Below, in pieces: positions 31,423 through 34,533 of a stretch of 34,533 bases of DNA (its first letter is position 1; every line of letters begins with the position of its first letter). The position numbers and the translations under genes are program-made. Source of the DNA: Lewinellaceae bacterium (GTDB lineage Bacteria > Bacteroidota > Bacteroidia > Chitinophagales > Saprospiraceae); NCBI GenBank assembly GCA_020636445.1, contig JACJXV010000041.1:1-34533 (forward strand), written 5' to 3'. Below the pieces are notes generated by a model. The model did not search any database, had not been told where the DNA came from, and saw only the letters and a list, made by a program, of their open reading frames with translations.

Positions 31423-31925
31423 GGTGTGCGATTCTTTTCTGCAAAATAGGTGAAAAAATTTAGAGCTTGTTCAAATTTTCATCCTCAAGCGAAAGAGAGC
31501 AAATTTTATACTGAACGGCATAAATACTTGGTAACATCAGTACCCATGGGTTGTTTTCGCCTGAAAGAAGCTGAATTAAACCGCTAACTGGTGGTTGTTG
31601 AGCGTTATTTTTACCCGCCGAAACCTACGGTGCAGTCGGGGCAAGGTTTTTATCCGCCTCTGGAGGGCTCACTCCGACTGCGTCAGAGCAAGTTTCTCAT
31701 TCCACCGCCAACTGCTAACTGCCAACTGCCAACTGCTCACTCCAGCAAAAAATTGGCAATTATTTAAATTACACGGTATTAGTGCTATGTGAATTATCCA
31801 GAGTCACAGCATCTCATGAACGGAGCTACAGCGGCGCATTTCAGACTTCTTTGTGTTCGTTTTTTAAAACCAATTAAATCGCTGCGTGTTAGAGGGCTAT
31901 TAAATTACCCTGTTCAAAGGGCTAA
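31423..31925. other. Non-coding stretch between trehalase and receptor genes
   Basis: A 503-bp gap with no supported gene. It contains ACCCGCCGAAACC near 31612, a TCCGCCTCTGGAGGGCTCACTCC-like stretch near 31655, and the AACTGCY tandem repeat (31710-31737). The 65-residue frame crossing 31595-31792 is made of this repetitive DNA and is not credible. Confidence 0.5.
31710..31737. repeat. Short tandem repeat, AACTGCY x4
   Basis: Four contiguous 7-bp units AACTGCT, AACTGCC, AACTGCC, AACTGCT. A non-coding simple repeat of the kind common in Bacteroidota intergenic DNA. Confidence 0.8.
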
Positions 31926-34358
31926 ATGGTTTGTATGAAAACAAGAAATTATATGCGTTTGATCATTTGCTTGCTGAGTCTGGGCCTGACCTCCCTGCTT
32001 ACTGCTCAGAATGGTATTATACGGGGGAAGGTAACGGATCGGTTGACCAACGAACCAGTTGCGTTCGCGAATGTGGTTATTCCCTCGTTAAATACAGGGG
32101 CTACCACCGATGAAAATGGCCAGTATGAAATTTCCAATCTCCAGCCAGGCCTCTATGACCTGACTGTAAGTTTTGTCGGTTTTCTTGATGGCAAAGCCTT
32201 TGAGATCCAGGTGTCGAATGCGCGCCCGGCTCAGGTTGACTTTGCCCTCGAACAAGTCGCCGAACAACTTGGCGAGGTGGTTATTCAGGCCTCTCCCTTT
32301 AAAAAAACAGAAGAAAGCCCGGTATCGCTGCGGACTATTGGCGTAGCCGAAATTCAGCGTAACCCCGGTGGTAACCGGGATATTTCCCGCGTAGTACAAT
32401 CATTGCCTGGGGTTACCACTACGGCTTCTTTCCGCAACGACCTGATCATTCGCGGTGGCGGCCCCAACGAAAACCGCTTTTTCCTCGATGAAGTCGAGGT
32501 GCCGAATATTAACCATTTTGCTACCCAGGGGGCATCCGGTGGCCCTGTTGGGTTGATCAATGTCAACTTCATCAATGAGGTTGACTTCTTCTCGGGTGCT
32601 TTTCCCGCCAACCGGGGCAATGCCCTGAGTTCGGTATTTAATTTCCGCCAGCGCGATGGGCGGGATGATCGACTGGGAGGAACCTTTATGGTTGGGGCTA
32701 CCGATATCGGCCTGATGCTGGAGGGGCCGATTGGTGATAAAACAACCTTCCTCTTCTCTGCCCGGCGCTCTTATCTGCAATTTCTATTTAAAGCAATTGG
32801 CTTACCTTTCTTACCTACCTACAATGATTTCCAGGCGAAGGTGAAAATCAAGCTGGATGAACGGAATGAACTGACCTTTATCGGCCTGGGTGCTATCGAT
32901 CAGTTCGAACTCAATCTGGAAGCAAACGAAGACGAAGAAAAACAGTTTCTGCTAGACCAGCTACCTACTACGCCGCAATGGAATTACACCAACGGCTTAG
33001 TGTGGAAACACTACGGCGACCGTGGCTATTGGACCTTTGTCCTGAGCCGGAATATGCTCAACAACGAAGCATACAAGTATGCCAATAATGATGAGAGTAA
33101 CCCCCAAAACCTGCTCCTCGATTACCAGTCGCAGGAAATCGAGAATAAACTGCGGGTAGAGCGTACGCTGCGCACCGGCGCTGGGTTTAAAATCAACTAC
33201 GGGGTAGCCTACGAACTGGCCAGTTACAACAACCGTACCTTCAACCGGATCTTTACTTCCTCCGGGGCGCAAACCATTGATTATCGTTCGGATTTATCAT
33301 TCCAGAAATATGGTGCTTTTGGTCAGTTGAGCCACACATTTGCCGACGAGCGACTGGTACTTTCACTGGGAGCCCGGGTCGATGGAAATTCCTATTCCGG
33401 AGAGATGAACAACCCATTACGGCAATTCTCGCCGCGCTTTTCCCTGGCGTATTCCTTTAATGAAAAATTAGCGCTCAATTTCAATACCGGAATTTTTTAC
33501 CAGCTACCTCCCTACACCATTATGGGGTACCAGGAAGACGGCCGGTTAGTAAATCGCGACAATGGCATTCGCTATGTGGGCAATACCCAGTTAGTCGCCG
33601 GCCTGGAGTGGAATACGAACTTCAGTTCTAAAATCACCCTGGAAGGATTTTATAAGAACTATCGCCATTACCCCTTCCTCCTGCGGGATAGCGTGACGCT
33701 GGCCAATTTAGGTGGCGACTTTGGGGTTGTCGGTAATGAACCTGCTGTGCCACAATCAACGGGCCGTACCTACGGCCTGGAATTTCTCTTCCAGCAGCGC
33801 TTATTTAAAGGCTTCTACGGGATCCTGGCTTACACCCTGGGGTGGAGTGAATTCGCGGACAAAAACGGGGAGTTGATTCCTTCTTCCTGGGATGCCCGCC
33901 ATATTGTTAGCCTCACTGCCGGCAAGAAACTGCCCCGCAACTGGGAAATAGGCATTAACTGGCGCTTCCAGTCGGGCTTGCCGGGTACACCTTTTGCCCC
34001 TGAATCAGCCTTAGTTGCCAACTGGATGGTGAACAACCGGGGCATTCGTAATTTCAACCAACTCAATACCCTCCGCAATGACGCCAGCAACACCCTTGAT
34101 TTCCGGGTGGATAAAAAGTGGTTCTTCCCCAAGTGGAACCTCAACCTCTACTTTGATATTGAAAATGTATTTGGTAACGCAGTAGGCAATGACGAACTGG
34201 TACTTGACCGCACGTTGGATGAAACGGGTAAGCCGGTAGGCCCTGCTGTCATCGTCAATCCTGATGCACCGGCCAACCAGCAACGATACCTGCTCAAAAC
34301 GATCAGTGATGCCCAGGGTACCGCCCTTCCCAGTATTGGGATTATGATTGAATGGTAG
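31926..34358 (+). CDS. TonB-dependent outer-membrane receptor with carboxypeptidase-regulatory-like domain
   Basis: An 810-residue outer-membrane transporter. Signal peptide about 4-27 (LICLLSLGLTSLLTAQ). A CarboxypepD_reg-like beta domain spans about 29-110 (GIIRGKVTDRLTNEPVAFANV, TTDENGQYEISNLQPGLYDL). A short linker with LGEVVIQASP follows, then the plug domain about 130-255 (RDISRVVQSLPGVTT, DLIIRGGGPNENRFFLDEV). A 22-strand-type barrel runs to the C-terminal strand, which ends in aromatic W (IGIMIEW). ATG 31935 is an alternative start that gives a tidier signal peptide. No SusD-like partner follows, so this is a plain receptor rather than a SusCD glycan system; the substrate may be a siderophore, vitamin, peptide or other small ligand and cannot be told from sequence. 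Energy comes from TonB-ExbBD encoded elsewhere. Confidence 0.93.
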   Translation: MVCMKTRNYMRLIICLLSLGLTSLLTAQNGIIRGKVTDRLTNEPVAFANVVIPSLNTGATTDENGQYEISNLQPGLYDLTVSFVGFLDGKAFEIQVSNARPAQVDFALEQVAEQLGEVVIQASPFKKTEESPVSLRTIGVAEIQRNPGGNRDISRVVQSLPGVTTTASFRNDLIIRGGGPNENRFFLDEVEVPNINHFATQGASGGPVGLINVNFINEVDFFSGAFPANRGNALSSVFNFRQRDGRDDRLGGTFMVGATDIGLMLEGPIGDKTTFLFSARRSYLQFLFKAIGLPFLPTYNDFQAKVKIKLDERNELTFIGLGAIDQFELNLEANEDEEKQFLLDQLPTTPQWNYTNGLVWKHYGDRGYWTFVLSRNMLNNEAYKYANNDESNPQNLLLDYQSQEIENKLRVERTLRTGAGFKINYGVAYELASYNNRTFNRIFTSSGAQTIDYRSDLSFQKYGAFGQLSHTFADERLVLSLGARVDGNSYSGEMNNPLRQFSPRFSLAYSFNEKLALNFNTGIFYQLPPYTIMGYQEDGRLVNRDNGIRYVGNTQLVAGLEWNTNFSSKITLEGFYKNYRHYPFLLRDSVTLANLGGDFGVVGNEPAVPQSTGRTYGLEFLFQQRLFKGFYGILAYTLGWSEFADKNGELIPSSWDARHIVSLTAGKKLPRNWEIGINWRFQSGLPGTPFAPESALVANWMVNNRGIRNFNQLNTLRNDASNTLDFRVDKKWFFPKWNLNLYFDIENVFGNAVGNDELVLDRTLDETGKPVGPAVIVNPDAPANQQRYLLKTISDAQGTALPSIGIMIEW

Positions 34359-34361
34359 TTT

Positions 34362-34424
34362 GGAAATGAGAAATCAGAAATCGGAAATGAGATTCTCATT
34401 TCTCATTTCTCATTTCCGATTTCC
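34362..34424. repeat. Low-complexity inverted repeat after the receptor gene
   Basis: Overlapping copies of GGAAATGAGA/TCTCATTTCC-like words. The centre GGAAATGAGA-T-TCTCATTTCT (34383-34403) forms about 10 bp of stem. It may terminate the receptor transcript, though there is no clear T-run. Similar TTTCTCATTTC words occur near 10039. Confidence 0.55.
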
Positions 34425-34476
34425 AGTCTACCATTTCCTCAAAACCCCTATCTTACCTGCCACAAAACGCATACAG

Positions 34477-34533
34477 ATGAGTACTGAACTAGAACAACTC
34501 CGCTATCCGGTAGGCCGCTTCGCAATGCCGGAG
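34477..34533 (+). CDS. Start of a probable YfiT/DinB-type bacillithiol transferase-like protein (truncated by window)
   Basis: ATG 34477 opens a frame that runs to the last base, giving 19 residues: MSTELEQLRYPVGRFAMPE. The LxxLRYPxGRFxxP opening is typical of YfiT-like DinB-superfamily proteins, small metal-dependent four-helix enzymes. Nothing of the metal-binding histidines is visible because the gene is cut off. Upstream, TATCTTAC (34449-34456) resembles a -7 box with two mismatches. The identification rests on the N-terminus alone. Confidence 0.55.
   Translation, partial: MSTELEQLRYPVGRFAMPE

Noticed and set aside
31710..31737. AACTGCY tandem repeat as a CRISPR or origin iteron
   Set aside because: Units are only 7 bp with no spacers, there are no cas or replication genes, and four units are too few to argue for an origin.
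31926..34358. TonB receptor as SusC of a glycan-utilisation locus
   Set aside because: No SusD-like gene follows (the next gene looks like YfiT), and about 810 residues is shorter than the usual SusC of about 1000.

Overview
The window looks like chromosomal DNA from a member of the Bacteroidota, most likely Saprospiria (Lewinella/Haliscomenobacter-like). This is inferred from four things. The primary sigma factor is short and lacks region 1.1. Several promoters fit the Bacteroidota form TTTG-N19-TAnnTTTG. A START-like protein and a TonB receptor with a carboxypeptidase-regulatory-like domain are of types common in this phylum. There are also five large secreted proteins ending in type IX secretion (T9SS) sorting domains. 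I could not search a database, so the genus is a guess. No rRNA, tRNA, CRISPR array, prophage or transposase gene was seen.

Layout. 1-1167 (+): end of a membrane protein, a MOSC-domain protein and an adrenodoxin-type 2Fe-2S ferredoxin. A perfect 17-bp terminator dyad separates them from a convergent secreted subtilisin-like protease (1240-4266, -), followed by an AddB/RecB-like PD-(D/E)XK nuclease (4442-7162, -). 7163-9774: a hairpin repeat, a small exported membrane protein, a START-like protein (-) and rpoD (+), whose leader holds a terminator-like hairpin. 9775-10640: a long non-coding stretch full of inverted repeats. 10641-14081: an Lrp/AsnC regulator (-), a CtpA-type S41 protease (+) and a divergent YrdC/Sua5 protein (-). 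14166-19018: two tandem paralogous surface proteins with PKD domains and type B sorting domains. 19118-19474: rplS. 19805-25561 (-): a 1918-residue secreted protein made of 16 copies of a roughly 110-residue domain with two conserved cysteines. 26095-28776: a choice-of-anchor L/SprB-repeat surface protein. 28814-31422 (-): a trehalase and aldose 1-epimerase pair. 31926-34358: a TonB-dependent receptor. 34477 to the end: the start of a probable YfiT/DinB-type protein.

How it works together. Housekeeping genes (rpoD, rplS, ctpA, a YrdC-family gene, ferredoxin) are interspersed with cell-surface genes. About 15 kb codes for T9SS cargo: a protease, two PKD paralogs, the 16-repeat protein and the choice-of-anchor L protein. 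This suggests investment in adhesion, gliding or degradation of polymers. Trehalase and the epimerase form a small sugar-use operon: trehalose is cut to glucose and the anomers are equilibrated.

The most unusual items are the 16-fold cysteine-paired repeat protein, a family of hairpin elements with CTTTGNCAA-type ends (two lie just upstream of start codons), the hairpin in the rpoD leader, and the degenerate motifs of the YrdC-family protein.
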